Shown: in pieces, positions 20,356 through 57,400 of the stretch
Position numbering within the stretch: the stretch's first letter is position 1
Layout: the number at the start of each line of letters is the position of its first letter
NCBI GenBank assembly: GCA_963281255.1
Contig: OY725502.1
Coordinates: 1,302,001 to 1,366,000, forward strand
Reading direction: 5' to 3'
Source of the DNA: Aphrocallistes beatrix
Lineage: Eukaryota > Porifera > Hexactinellida > Sceptrulophora > Aphrocallistidae
DNA: 64,000 nucleotides
Position numbers and translations under genes: made by a program
Notes under the pieces: generated by a model
Databases searched by the model: none
The model's input: the letters and a program-made list of their open reading frames with translations, nothing else
Told to the model about the DNA's origin: nothing

Positions 20356-22599
20356 ATGAAAGGAGTGCAGATAAGACAGAATGCCTCCATTGACTTCCCC
20401 AGCTACTACGAGAGCCTGTGTGCACTCCACAACCTCTGTCCAGTAGTCGATATCCGTTCCAGCGCTAAGCTGGGCGCGGTGGACTTCAGTGCGGACCGCA
20501 TGCGCTACTCTGACTGGGAGCCTTTCTGCAGCGCTCTCAAGCTCAACCAGACCCTCTCCTCCCTCTCCGTCCGCAGCACCTTCCGTCCGGGCGTGAAGAG
20601 CCCCATGAGCAAGCTGGACCAGCTGCACCTCGGCCGGCGCGTGAAGCCGCCTGGCTTTGTGAACAAAGAGATTCTGTCCAAGCTGAGCGCCGCGCTGCGC
20701 GGCTGTCTCGAGCAGACACGCAACCTCAGTTCTCTCTGCCTCGAGGGAGTCCCGCTCAGAGTGAAGGTAGGTCTGCTGCTGGGTTCTCAGAGAGAATACT
20801 TATTCGCATCTCGACTAGGATTTGGAGCAGATATCACGGGGGATGAGTAAGAACAGGAACACCCTCACGCACCTCTCTCTCCGCCACTGCTGCTTCGGGG
20901 ATGAAGGCGCCGAGTTACTGCTCCGCTGTGTGAAGAACCTCCCCTCCCTCACACACCTCGACCTCTCCGGGAACCTGCTCTCCAACGCCGGCCTGCATGA
21001 GACCGCCAACATGCTGCTGCACCAGGCCCTGCACAGACACAGCACTGCCTGGGAGGAATCTCTCCGGTCTAGGTTCGTAAGCTAATCCCTTCACGCACGC
21101 ATTCACTAACAATACAGTTCTGACTCCGTTTGTCAGGTTCGATTTTTCGAAGAAGGAAATAGTTCGAATTCCGATTTAGGAAATAGTTCGACTTTGTATC
21201 ATTAGGGTTAATGGTGGTTTTCATGTGAACTATTTCCTTTTTTGGAAAGTCGAACGATTTCCGGTTTTTGTGCGAACTATTTCCACCATACCCTTTTGTC
21301 AGCGTATTGAGCCAATCAGTTTATAATCGTATACAAACCAGAACACTGATACTAATCACCACCTTAGCATAGCGTAAGGTACTGGCGGTGTGGGAATCTG
21401 TTCATAGTGAACTCCGTAGGATGCCCCATCTCTCCAGCATGCCGGGTCTGAGGCGGCTCTCCCTTAACCACAACCCAGACGTGGGGGACGCGGGCTGCTG
21501 CGAGCTGGCCGAGGCGCTGAGAGAGGACCTGTGGGTGCGCGCAGTGGACCTGCAGAACTGCGGAATCTCTGAGAGGGGCGCGTGCGCTTTCCAGCACTGC
21601 CTCAAGCTGAACACGTCCCTGCTGGTGGTAGACCTGCGCAAGAACAGCGTTACGGAGAGCACCATGCAGCTGATACACGAGCAGCTCTCTGTCAACACCT
21701 CGACTCAGCCGTACGCAGAGTTCTCCTGGAGCCCCCTGGAGCCAGACCCCTACTCGGGGGAGGACGCGATCGAGCGGATCCGAAACGGAGGGAGACGCCG
21801 GGTCAGACACGTCGGGGTGAGAGGTCCGATCCAGCAGCCGCCTTTCAAGGCCGGACATCCAGATCCGGGCGCGTTTGGCGCCCTGCATAAGTCCAACTCG
21901 GTTCCCCACCTCCCCTCTAGACCGCAGAGCTCGGGGGGCAAGAAGGGCTACGTCCCGAACTCCGGAGCTACGAGGAGAAGTGTCCCCAGGCCTGTGTCCG
22001 CTCCTCGTTCCCGCCCCAGGCCCGACTCCATTTCCTTACGCGCGGGTCGGGGAAGCAGCGCAGACAGTCAGCAAACCGATCACTCCCTCTCCGCCAGACA
22101 CAGACACGCATCTCTCGGGCCGCCCGACTCGTATGAGCCCTCCTACGCCTTCTCATCCAGACCCACCTACCCTAGCAGGAGTAGACCGCCTGTCCCCCCT
22201 TGCACCCTCTCCCAGCCGACCACTCCCCCGCACGAGAGCCCTGCGGACAGACAGGGGGGAGTGAGTGCAGCAGCTGGCACTGGGGACAGAGACTGGGAGG
22301 CACTGCGGAGCAGGGTGCGGGAGCTGGAGGAGAGGGTGGAGAGTGCGGACAAGCTGAGAGAACAGGCGGAGTACAAGGTGGTGGAGCTGGAGATTGAGAA
22401 CAGAATGCTACAGCGGAAACTAGAGATGACGTCACAGCCTACTACCACACCTCCAGCTGACACCGCGGTAGCTGCAGGCGTGGATGAATCTACTCTTGAA
22501 GCTATTGAGCAGTCCCTGCAACAGTTTCACACCTTTATTGATCTCCTGCGCTCCAAAGGGTACGGCCACCTCTTGACACTCCTCAATCAAGACCACTGA
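20356..22599 (+). CDS. CEP78: Centrosomal protein of 78 kDa
   Basis: Three exons, 20356-20766, 20819-21072 and 21420-22599, give 614 aa. CEP78 is a centriole and ciliary base protein. Signature features: N-terminus with DFPSYYESLCALHNL; leucine-rich repeats over about residues 40-300 (LTHLSLRHC, LTHLDLSGN, GLRRLSLNHN, LRVVDLRKN-type units); a Ser/Pro/Arg-rich linker; a coiled coil at about 518-560 (RVRELEERVESADKLREQ); and the conserved C-terminal segment SLQQFHTFIDLLRSKGYGHL. The start is ATG 20356, which gives the family N-terminus; the frame is open upstream only into repeat DNA. Intron 1 is just 52 bp. Intron 2 uses a weak donor (gttcgt), chosen because it joins WEESLRSR to MPHLSSMPGLRRL with the family's spacing. 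Shorter than the vertebrate protein (about 690 aa), mainly in the C-terminal linker. Exons are clearly more GC-rich than neighbours. Confidence 0.93.
21137..21294. mobile_element. 158-bp MITE with 8-bp duplication in CEP78 intron 2
   Basis: Flanked by exact TTTGTCAG copies (21129-21136 and 21295-21302). The interior has subterminal inverted repeats of GGAAATAGTTCG. The 8-bp duplication points to the hAT superfamily. Its presence confirms that this stretch is non-coding and explains the larger size of intron 2. Confidence 0.7.
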
Positions 22600-22812
22600 G
22601 CACTGAAGCTATTTCCTCAATTTATTCTTTTATGCCACTTCACAGCTGTTCTTATCTATCCGATCGGTCTTATTATATTGATTGCTTATTTCAACATTCA
22701 ATCAAGGCATAATTCCTCATAGAATACGCTATCCAGTATTGATGTGTGTCTGTGTGTACAGGTGTTAGTAGGTTGTATGTTCCAGCTGAAGAAACTGATA
22801 GGCAAGCTGGGC

Positions 22813-23334
22813 ATGGGGCAGACTCAGAGTGAGAACAGGGAATCTTCATCTCGCTACGGGTCCAACTCCCGGCTGGCGGGCTCCATCGTGACAGTGAGCG
22901 CGGGGCCGGAGCAGCAGAAGAGACTGGAGGAGAACGAGCACATGAAAGCCCTGTCACGGTTGCCCATCTTCCTCCCTCTCTACTCCAGCAACTCTCAGTA
23001 CGAGTTCAGTCTGGAGCGCACTGAGAATCTGAACCCGCGCATCATCCTGTCCGTCTGCTCGCACCTGAAGAGTTTCCTGTACTACTCAGCCGTCGCGCCA
23101 GTGGAGCGCGAGCACGCACTGGCCTATGAAGTGAAACAGCTGGAGCAGAAGACAGCTGTGCTCTTCCACAGGTGCAACTCGCGGTACAACCTCCTCACTA
23201 AGATCGGCCCGCACTTGAAGCGGATGCATGAAGTGAACCGGCAGCTTAAACTGATGGGAGACCAGGTCAAGTCCTGTTTCTCTATGATTGCTAAAATTGA
23301 TGATTTATTGACACAATTAGAGAATATCTCCTGA
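22813..23334 (+). CDS. BORCS5: BLOC-1-related complex subunit 5 (myrlysin)
   Basis: 173 aa in a single exon. BORCS5 anchors the BORC complex to the lysosome membrane by N-terminal myristoylation and promotes ARL8/kinesin-dependent lysosome movement. Here the chosen start (ATG 22813) gives MGQTQSENRESS, a good N-myristoylation signal (Gly2, Ser6), which is why it is preferred to upstream in-frame codons. Conserved elements follow: ALSRLPIFLPLYSS, corresponding to the family's IPTFQPLL motif, then a helical region ending MHEVNRQLKLMGDQVKSC and IAKIDDLLTQLEN. It lies 213 bp downstream of CEP78 and 114 bp upstream of the kinase start, same strand. A splice-acceptor-like tgtgtgtacag at 22751-22761 precedes it. 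Confidence 0.88.
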   Translation: MGQTQSENRESSSRYGSNSRLAGSIVTVSAGPEQQKRLEENEHMKALSRLPIFLPLYSSNSQYEFSLERTENLNPRIILSVCSHLKSFLYYSAVAPVEREHALAYEVKQLEQKTAVLFHRCNSRYNLLTKIGPHLKRMHEVNRQLKLMGDQVKSCFSMIAKIDDLLTQLENIS

Positions 23335-23448
23335 TGAATATATTGGTCCAATTAAATGACGTCATATGTTTGCATTGTGTTCCACGACCAGTGAAAGAGA
23401 GGCTATTGTTTTAATTGACACCATGTTAATGCTAGCAGCTGACAGTAA

Positions 23449-47053
<23,605 letters not shown>

Positions 47054-47527
47054 CTCAAGATGTGGGCCCTCTCAACTGCGATTCTCTGCGCCTCGCTTAA
47101 TCCATACTTATTTATACTTATAATTGTATATATTTATTGATAATTATGCTATTCGTTAATCTAGTTTGCTTTTTAGAATTCAATTTATATTTTTCTACCG
47201 AATTATCACTTTTACATTTGCCCTGTAACCAAGTTGTGTTGTTACATTGGCGTCTTTATACAGTAATTAAATTCTTATTCCAAATTGAATATCTCTTTTC
47301 ATCTGTCTGCTGTCTGCTGAAAGATAGAATATGTATAATCTAATTATAAAATATCTTTAAATGAGAATCATTTTCATTTTCTTAATAACAAAAACAATAT
47401 TTAAAAGGGTGCAAATAATCTTAAATTGAATTTAATAATATTAAACTAATAATAAACTGCTGCTAATCCTCCTACATATCAATTATGTAAATGTAACATA
47501 GTGATTCGTGTTTTTAAAAGTTCTAGG

Positions 47528-50500
47528 TCAGCAGTCCTCGACTTGAAAACAGTCTGGCACTGGGATGAAGAGAGAGGTGCGGGGCCTGTCGTCAACAGCT
47601 CGTGACCTATGCCCTTCTCCTAGACAAAACAGGTTCCCTCAAACACACAATGGGCCTGTAATAGTAGATGTGGATATAATCAATATTCAAAGTTAATTTC
47701 TAGTACAAACAGTGATTAGCTTTTAAAATACAACTTTATTCCACTTCTGTGGAACAACATGTTGACCTACTAGCTCGAATCTAATGAATAATTAGGCAAA
47801 AGAATAGTTATCCACATCATGAGACCAAGATTATCTCACGCACAGCTCTGCATAAGGTTTATTAAGTGTATGGTTGTGTGGTCATGAACACTAATTCTAA
47901 AATTGCGTCTAGTGAAATCAGCCTTTGACAATTAATTATTTCTTAGCGCTTGGTGATCCAAATCGGAACATGCACTGGACAGGTTTCATTGGTTGATTTA
48001 AGAGTTACTGTGTGTGTTCCGTGCTGTTACATCACTACAGAATAGGTGCATGTCAGAAGATTCCTTTGTTTAAAATGCTCTGATGGTTCTACGCAAGTAA
48101 TGCACTTGAAAGGAATTATAATTAACCATCGCGTCGCCGTGTAATCGAACATGCTTTCACAAATTAAATCATAATAATTTTCTTCAGTAAAGTCCTCGCA
48201 CTAATAATAATTTCATTGTTAAGTGAACTGAGCAATTAACACTGCATACTGGATCTTTTTTATTTGAAGTTGTTTAAATAATTATCTCGTTTTGGTTTCA
48301 AGTCGCTTGTGTGAGAATCATGGTTCACCTATATTCTATCGCCTTATTATTTACTAATGAGCTCTAACCTTTGGTATCTTCGAGTAAGAAGATCCCTCCT
48401 CGTGGGACCACCCGTCTCTCCCCACTGCTCACCTCGATGTCCACTGCTGCGTCCAGGTTGACTACGAACTGTCTCCTGGGTGTCGGGTGCCAATCGTAGT
48501 CGTAGTTGGCTGGGGTGGAACGGACCATTACACCTTCAGTGGGGATCAGATTGGAGAGAGAGCCGATCGGACCTAAATATAGCGCTCTATTTACTAGTTC
48601 CTGAGGGAGGAATTTTAGAAAGTTTTTATTAAAGTCAAGTTCTCAATGTTATAATTACTCTAAAACATCCTGCATTTAACGTTAAATCTAAATTCTTATA
48701 CACCGTAGCGTAGTTGTATTGATATTTTTATTAGGAAACGCCTACAATGTCGGGTGATCCTCAACCTGTTTGTATAAATTAATCGACGTTTGCTCCCCGC
48801 ACAAATTTCCAATTTGAACTGATCAATGGTTTGTTACAGAGTTACTAACAATTAGCTACGTCCTCTTCTGATGTATCGTTCGATACTGTTTATTGAAGAG
48901 CAAAATATACATAATGGACAAAAATGAGGACACCAAAACTGTCTTTAATTTAGAAATACGTAGCTCATAGCTTGTAGATGCGATAAGGTGACTTTCCTGG
49001 CTCTATTGCACAACACGCTTACACCATTATACTGCATACATGGTGATACCTGGACAACTTGTTTATTGGGTCACACCACCAATTTAGAATTGCGACTGCG
49101 TGAGAGTAGGACATATCCGAAGTTGTGGTTGATGCTTGTCCTATTTAGGACTACTCGTAAGATTGCTAGATAATCTCAAAAATTACTAATTAAGGCGACA
49201 ACCGGGCATAATGCATAAAAACTGCACACGATCAGTTTTAATCAGATTTCTTCTCCCATCAACATCCGTTCATAGGTAAATTTCGCAATTATAATTGGAA
49301 ATATAAGCTTGTATACGGGGAAGTTACCAAAATAAAGCTTTCTCTCTACCACAAACAGCTCACAATGTCCTGAATTTTTAAATAATTTCTTCTTAAATGC
49401 CGACCGCTAATGACGCCTAATAGTATTAAGCAGGTAGCAGTTCATTTGTACTTATTAATATTTAGCTCCGGTAAATTTATTAATATTTTGACACGCATAC
49501 CTGCTAGTTCATTAGTTTTTCATCGCATGGAAAGTGATGGATAATCAATTGGCTTCCTTCAAGGAACTTACTCAATGTTTACCAAATCTTGAACTGGCTC
49601 ATGTAATCCTTTTTAATTAACCTTGCTTATTAAAACATTAATTAAAGTTTGATTGTAACATACAATTAATACGGTCAGGTTATTAGTATTTAATAAAACA
49701 TGGAGTCCCCAGAAATGTATCCAATTAGTAAACTGCACCATCATACGCAGGTAAAACACAGCTCGCAATGGTTAGGAGTAAATTCAGCCAAGATCCTGGG
49801 TAATCGCAGATGGACAGCTTACTAATAAGTTGTAGATTTCTCTCGCAACTTAATAAAACAGTTTTGTAGTGTATTTTTCATGCGTTTTCTCTTTTGATTG
49901 CAAATGCACTATGATACCTAATTCGTTCAAGTATGCTATTACTAGAAGCGTTCAGTTGGACCATATGGAGAATTAGCTGATTTTGTGCACTGAATTAAGG
50001 TTAATTGTTCTACGAAAGGACTTTGTCCAGGCTGATTTGTCAGCAAAGACCGCATAATCCGTAAAGCACACGCAGACCAATGGTGATTTGATCTTACTAG
50101 AAGGTAACAGTTCGTCAGCTCTTAGTAATTCGATTTCATGTCAGGCACCCTTGCTGTTAGTTTCATATATGAAACGAATCAAAAACGAATCTTTTTGTCC
50201 ATAAAATCGTATCAATAGTGCAATTGACAGAATATATTTATCCTAACAAATACTTTTCAAGGATACGATCCAAGTTTTGATGGATGAGACATGAGAGGAA
50301 AGCTACAAAGAGGACTGAATGCCAAATCATTTAATTATTTCACGCAAAATTTTATTATCATGGTTTTATTTGGTTATTCGCCAGTGAGATCTCCAATGTT
50401 GGTATTCTGGTATTGAATTTGGTTAACCGATGAATCTTTTTTTAAAATTTCCTGATAACTTCAATATCTCTACCTGGAATAATTGGAGGGATTTAAAATA

Positions 50501-51350
50501 TTGTAATCTTACGCAAGTTTTTTCTTTGGCGCAATGGTATATGTATTTAATAAGAGCCAGGGAACTCATTCTGAAAAAAGAGTATATTTTTATATCTAAA
50601 ATCGATGCAAATACAATTTAGAAACATAGAACCAGAATTGTGTACACATATAAGTTTGCTTGTTTCCGCACTTTACGAGCGAGTGAAATGTACTAGCAAC
50701 AGCGTACATGCCATACCAAGGCCGTATGCACCAGGTGTGAAGTGGTCTGGTTGGGACTAAAAGTGGTAGGTTGAAACCAATCTGACGTACAAAATGGTCC
50801 TTTTTGGGAATTAAATTGATCAAAAGTGGTCCCGTTGAAACCGGACCAGTGGCTATGGCCCTGCATACATATTCCAAATTACTAACAAAAAGTTACCCAA
50901 ATAAAAAGGAAAATTTATCAATAGCTTTCCCTTTGGGGTTTGATACAATTTTTTATTCACATCATACAGGATGCATTTTTAAAGGAATAATTAAGTTTCC
51001 TGATGGAATTTCTAGAAATTTTTTACTTCTGATGTAATGTAGACGTTTCCTATTTCCTTTCAAGTTCCCGGGATTGTCACATTCCATCTGATAATGAATA
51101 TAAAGATTTCCTAAGCAAATACTCTCTGTCATTGGTATAACTTAGGCTGTTACTAACCTGAAGGCTGTAGTTTGATGCGAAAATCTCCAAATCTCGTCCT
51201 TCCTTCGTCATCACAATAGACCCTTGTAATGTTAAACTCTTCAATCCCCGCACTTTGAATATGACGCTGAGAAACTACCGCCTTAGAGCATTGCTTTAGT
51301 AACACTCTTGAAGATGAGCTATACGATATGCTCACAAACGTACGAAGCAT
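47528..51350 (-). CDS. Small cupin-fold protein of bacterial type, likely mitochondrial
   Basis: Three exons on the minus strand: 51350-51158, 48572-48369 and 47619-47528, phases 1 and 1, giving 162 aa. Start ATG 51348-51350 yields MLRTFVSISYSSSSRVLLKQ, rich in Arg/Ser and free of acids, hence a probable mitochondrial presequence. The rest reads as a single cupin barrel resembling a family common in bacteria: FNITRVYCDDEGRTRFGDF, then RSTPANYDYDWHPTPRRQFV, VNLDAAVDIEVSSGE, GGIFLLEDTKGEGHRSRAV, and TSLFIPVPD at the C-terminus. The usual cupin metal-site pattern is not fully present; His in DWH and GEGH are the candidate ligands. Function unknown. It ends 475 bp from the kinase gene's stop, tail to tail. 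Intron 1 is about 2.6 kb with a MITE. Confidence 0.8.
50717..50863. mobile_element. 147-bp MITE in cupin intron 1
   Basis: Ends CAAGGCCGTATGCAC and GTGGCTATGGCCCTG are imperfect inverted copies, flanked by catac on both sides (50712-50716, 50864-50868). The interior also mirrors GTGGTC...GACCAC motifs. Superfamily uncertain. Confidence 0.5.
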
Positions 51351-54300
51351 AGCTATCAGCACCAATCGGCGTTGTGATCCAGAAATTCTAACAAATTTGA
51401 GTGGACTGCACTAACTCAATCACTCTGAACTAATAAATGCATTAATGTTATATCAAAATTAATTTACGCATGAGTGGGCTAAATCAAAAGTTCACTACAT
51501 TGTTATCAAAATATTAGTAGCTATACTTTTCCTTATTTCCTCTTTTTTCTTCATACAAAACAAAACTTTCTACTCCATTTAACGTAAGTCCACAAAGTAT
51601 TCCGCAATCAAATCTTTCGGATATAACCGACCCAACAGCCTTGTGATAGACACAGATAAGACGGTAGTTGGTATCACGGGGGCTTTTACACATATGAGAT
51701 TATGCTACGTTAACTACTGCTGCTAGACGGGTGATGCTACTAACCGAGGCCTCAATTTAGAAAATTTAACCCGTGGAAGTTAGAAATAAGAAGAAAGTGC
51801 GATAAAAATATATTAATAATTTAGTATATCTTAAGTAGACTGTGAGGGTGTTTGGTCACCATACTATGCACTATTAATGAATCAAATGATAGATGAAGTA
51901 CTCCAGCATGATATTCCAATGTTTCGCATTAGCACAACTTAAATGAGCGAATGAGCCGAATATAATCACCTTATATGACTTACGAATAAAATCTGGTTAA
52001 CAGCTCATAAGTCTTCAATAAATAATTAATCTAAAATTGAACACTCGTTTGATAGATAACTCCATCATATTCCTGCTCCCTAAACAGAGTGAGATTAAGA
52101 TTTTTGTCAGAACTTTAACGCATGGGTAAATTTTCAAATAACTGATTTAATTGCAATGAACGAATTCAGAACATTTTTCCACAAATTCATCAAAATGTTT
52201 ATCTCTGATGGGAATCATTCCTACTAGATTTGAACTTCTTGAAATTAATAAGATGTAAGATGTCGTCAGTAGTCGATGTTCTAACTATTTGGATTGCGTA
52301 CACTATCCTGTTATGATGAATAGCAAGGACAAACTCGAAGATACTCGTGTTAGATGTAACACACCAAGCGTATTGAATAAAGACATTAATAAGCCGATTA
52401 GTAATGAGGGGTAATACAATTACTAACATGAGTATGTATACAGACAACATTAGTAACTACTAACAATATCGAATCAAGAACTGAAGTAGAAATACCTCAT
52501 GCTAAAGAATAGCTAGCCATATATTAGTAAGGTGTTTTTATAACATATTCAACCCTTTGTAGGACATTTTTCCATCAGTGCAATACAATTTGCAATAAAC
52601 TAACAATATACTATGAATATTTCTTAGAGTGGAAATCCTTACCAATAAGATATTTTTCCTTGCTTGTCATTTAACGAATGATAATATGAAAAATCTTACT
52701 TGAAATAAACACACTCTTCCATCAGAATAACTGGTAGTATTCACCCCTATTCTGAAGTGCATTAGAGAGGGTGTTTTTCACCAATTTCCATCAACTAATA
52801 AGCATGGCATAACAATTAAAAACTTGGTAATAATGAATTTTTGGTCATAAAACTTGAACAACTTGCAAAAGCTATATTAACACCCCTACGTTTCTGAAGA
52901 ACAAGTTGTAGAACTACTAGCAATTTAAGTACTACTACCCGGAGGCCAGGTGGCGCCACCTATCAACGCCCCTGAACATTATTGGTTAGAAGTGTTCTGC
53001 TAAAGGTATAAGCAGATTATATAAGAGTATAATCATATAGTGTAATCTAATAGACCAAGCGATAAGTTGGTCGTTCATGCTGAATGGATGAGCTCATGTG
53101 TAGCTAGAGCTCCCAAACAACCGAACAATGCAGCGTGAACCAACCTTTCTTTATTCTCGTGTGAGATCACTACACAGTGTACTACCTTCTGCAATAACCA
53201 AAATTATTTGCACGAGTTGCTTCTATTCAAAAAGAGGTCTGTTCCTTTCAATCGAAGAACGAATGGTTACCTCTAAAGCTTCAGGCGTAAAATTTAAATG
53301 CATTTTTTAGAACATTGGTCAGACAAACCTTGGGTCAAATGTTAATAACTCTTCATATTCACTGGTTTACTCGTATAAAGTTTACTAATTTCAATTTGAC
53401 TAGTTCGTGTAATGTCGAACCTTTCAAGATAGTATTAGATTTTATTTACCGATTGTCACGATCTTTTCCGTTTCCAGAGTGTTATTATTCTGATATAACC
53501 GAATCCTTAACGACTCGACATACTCGCTGTACTTACTTCACGGGCTGCAGGGATAAGAATCTGTTGAATTCGCCAGGATTATATCTAATGATCCTATTAC
53601 GTATTAGCGGTCAATGATAATTCTCCTAGCTATTAGAGATGATATAGGGTTCAGCAAAACGTAATCGAATAGGCAGTGCATTTGTAATTAAAATTACATC
53701 ACGATGGCTGGGTGAATTAGCACTAATTTATGAAATATCCTCTCTTGCAAACTATATATTAAACAAGTGTCTTTGCATTGTGTGCTTGCATGAATGAAGT
53801 GATTGATTATAGCGTGTGCTATCGTCATTCCTTTGTCTTAGTTGGGAATAACAATACATAATATCCAAATCAAATACACCTCAATGATGCCGATGTTCTT
53901 TAATAGGTTATGCAGCATCCTCGCATACCATCGTCAACAGAGGTTTTATGGGTTGTTGGCTTCTCCACCCTCAAATATTTTTTTAGCACATGTTTATTTA
54001 AAGAATCTTTTTAAGTTTCCATTTGGGAAATTCACAAAGAACCCGTGTTTTTGATGCTTTGTTTGATCAAGCAACACTTCACAGAAAGCCCCATAATATC
54101 TTATTATTGTCTTCTTTATATTATTTAATTGAATCTGGTAATTATATACCCTTGAAGATTATACTGCCTTGATTATATTGATAAAATTTTAATTTTCAAC
54201 ATGACATACACAACCACATTATACGAGCTTGATAATAAATAAAGTGAACTAATTGGAACATATAAGCCCGATTGATAGACGTTAGCTAACAATTAAAATA

Positions 54301-54474
54301 CATCTACGTTCCTGAATATTCTCTTAAAGTCTGTGAAAGCCAAACAACAGTAGTGTACAAGTGAGCCCTTGGTTCTTTCATCAAATAAAAAGTATAAGTA
54401 ATTTATGTAAAATATAGCAGTTAAAGTAGTGATTTGGGAAGAGATCGAGTATGATTTGGTCGTGTAATTGGGTG
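51351..54474. other. Gene-free AT-rich interval between cupin and NOL4-like genes
   Basis: I find no supportable exon or structured repeat on either strand. The listed open frames are short, AT-rich and without family features. The promoter of the cupin gene would lie at its left end and the 3' UTR of the NOL4-like gene at its right end. Confidence 0.5.
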
Positions 54475-57400
54475 TTAAGAAATGTTCTCTGTTTTACACA
54501 CGTCAGTTTGAAGGAATTTTTCGAGTTGTAAAGCTGCTCTGTTAAGGAAGGAGGCGCTGCTTCTGTACCCGTCTATGATCCCTTGGATGTGTCGCATCTC
54601 GGACTCGTTCAGTTTAGGAGATCCGTTCGGGAAGTTTGGGTGCTCCCCCAGGTTCCCAGTGATGGAGTTGGTTAGGTTGAAGGGAGAGAGACCGGAGAGA
54701 GCCGGGATAGCGTTCAGAAGAGAACTCCTCACCTCTCCGTTCATTCTCTTGGTATGGGAATCTTCTAGGGTGGGGGAGGGCCGCTTGCGGTTTTGTGCTA
54801 GGTTCACTTGAGCAAGAGGTGTTGAAGATAATTTGCTTAGACCCTAGGAGAATATATAAACATTAAACATTGCATATAAATATGAAGTAATATCAATTAG
54901 GTAGCAATGATGCGAACGGATGGTGCAACATTCTGCTAATGGATCGTGCGTAATGAAAAACATCTAATTTATCCAGTAAATACCTCCGATTGTGTGTGCA
55001 TAATCTGTCCTTGACTCGTGAGCAGGTGTGTTTGCATAGGTATCTGCTTTAGTTTGGTCGCCCCGTTCAAATTACGTTGAAGGAAAGGAGATACGAATCC
55101 GCGAGAACTTAGGCCTGCCAGTTGGAAGCTGGTGGGTAGGGAGTCATTCAGGCTCTCAGTGGGCATGGAAGGGGGAGTACTGGGCCGAGTGGATGCGTTC
55201 TCTGCTTCCGAATTGTTTCCAGTATGCATATCGTCTTCATCGTCATCATCTGACTCGGATGACCGCCTGTTGTTGTGTGCACTTAGGAAGCCAGTGGGGT
55301 CTGAGTGAGTGGGAGAGATGTTCCCTTCGATGGAGTTACTGTCTGTGTTGAATTGTGTGTGTTGCGCGATAGGAATGGTGGAGACCTGAGATAAAAACTT
55401 GAATCAGAAACAGATCAAGGGTAAAGTGAGGATGTTACGGAATAGGATAAAGACTGGAAACAATAGAGTTAAAACTTAAAAGTCATGAAGCACAATTCCT
55501 ATTGTGTAAAGTGGAGCTAAGCATGAATAAGGGAAATTACAACACGGCTAGACGGGGTATTGTAGTGGTTACATACCTTGGCTGTGTTGCTCTGTGAGTT
55601 GAGCAGGAGTCCACTGGGACTCAGAGTGGAGAGGGACTGTGGGAGGGTGATGCCACGGCAATGCTGGTGGTTGTTGATGGAGCTGTTGGGGACGTGTGTG
55701 ATGAACTGTGGCATCATCAGCGTCTGTCCCGATGCAGGGAGGGGCCGGATTTGTGCTAGATCAGGTGAAGAACCCAGCGCCTGGAAAGAAAGAAAGAACC
55801 CGTTTAAATGTCTTATTCTCATAGATTTACTCCACACTAGCAGATCAAAGGCTTGATGGAATGGCGGTTACCCCAATATCCTATTTATTTGGTTTAATGA
55901 ATGCATTGAAGTGGTGAACATGTGAGATTACTTTTTAGCATTTTGAATTGAGTAGCCTGCAAGTACAATTGTACAAGCATTCTCACACAAACGAGGTGTA
56001 TCGTATGAATGAACAAACCACAGAATCACTACTGGTGTTTGAAGAGTAATTAAAAACATTCTAGGGTTCGCTACGTGTGAGATAACTAGGCTAGGAGATG
56101 CATTACCGCAAGGGAGTGGTACGAAGTTGTTGGAATTATCCAGCTGACTGCGTACCATTACGGAGGTTCAGACTCATGTTGGTGCGAAGAACTAGACTGT
56201 TCGCACGTTGGCATCAATCTAGTGCTAATTCTATGAAGAAGCGATCCGACGTAGGTTTCAACTATCAGAGCTGAAAGGGATTCTAAGCTCTGTGACCGAA
56301 TAACATGAGCGAATAGAGGCCATGCTAAGCTCAGTATCTACTGATGGTGACTGCTGTACTAACAGAGAATCTCCACACCAGCACCATAAGCAGGCATCGC
56401 ACTCCATGTGGCTATTATCTCATCCGATGCAGCACATTCAAGTTCTTATAGTATCACATTAGTAATTAAATTAGTTACCAAAACTCACCGGAGATATGGT
56501 GAGGCCAGATTCTGGTCTCTTTTCGTATTCGTTCTGTTGTCTGAACTTCTTAGAGCGTCTACAGGATTTAAGGAATGTGCGAATTCTCTTGCGGGTGCAA
56601 GTCTCGAACTCAGGGAAGTGCTTTTTTGCTTCATTCATGATATCGTCTACGAGATGCTTGGGCTGCAGAGAGATGGGCACTTTGCAGTCCATTCGTGATT
56701 CGATTAGTTGTTTAACGTAAGCCTGCGAAGCATATTAAACGGATCAAAACAATGTAGAATTGAATAACAATATTGTGTAAAACAGGTCAGCTTTCGGTCT
56801 GACCACTTACATTGAAAGCTCTCGCTCTCTCAGTGTTAGCTGTGTATGGTGAAGGAGATGTGGGAGGTTTGGCATAGAATAGAGGCTTGTGTGAAGCATT
56901 GTCGGAGGAACTATCAGAACTCTAAAAGAACGAAAACAGTTTAGTACAAGTTCACTTGTGCGTGTTAGAATAGTAGCGAAGAGAATTGTATTGAAATATG
57001 TATTGCAGTGTCAATGTAGTTAATTGGTTGAAGCCCGTAGTGATGCAGTGGGGAACAGGAATGGTACCTTTTGTCTATGGGAAGTATGGGAGTCAATTAT
57101 AAGGTTACTGTAAAATTGTTTAGTTCTAAGAATTCATTCTTAGACGACAGTTCTTGTAACTATTCTAGATGGGTCATCATTTGTTCATCTTCAACAAGGA
57201 TTGCTAAATTCCAAACATCGGAAATATTCAATGGAATTATAAAGTTCCATTTCTAGCGCAATACTCGATCGATATAAAGAAATGGTATTGAGAAATGTAC
57301 CGTTGGATCCTAGTTACGCGATAGCGTGCTTGGAACTCAATTCTAGGAACTCAACAATCTAATAGGAATGCAGCGTAAGCAATGGGAGGCCAAATTGCCA

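Noticed and set aside
21400-22460. Several long minus-strand and shifted frames across CEP78
   Set aside because: They are shadows of the GC-rich CEP78 exon 3.
22744-22812. Upstream in-frame Met for BORCS5 (MCLCVQVLVG...)
   Set aside because: It would bury the myristoylation signal MGQTQSE and crosses an acceptor-like tgtgtacag.
53128-54054. Series of 60-100 codon plus-strand frames
   Set aside because: No splice signals, no family motifs and composition equal to the surrounding AT-rich DNA.
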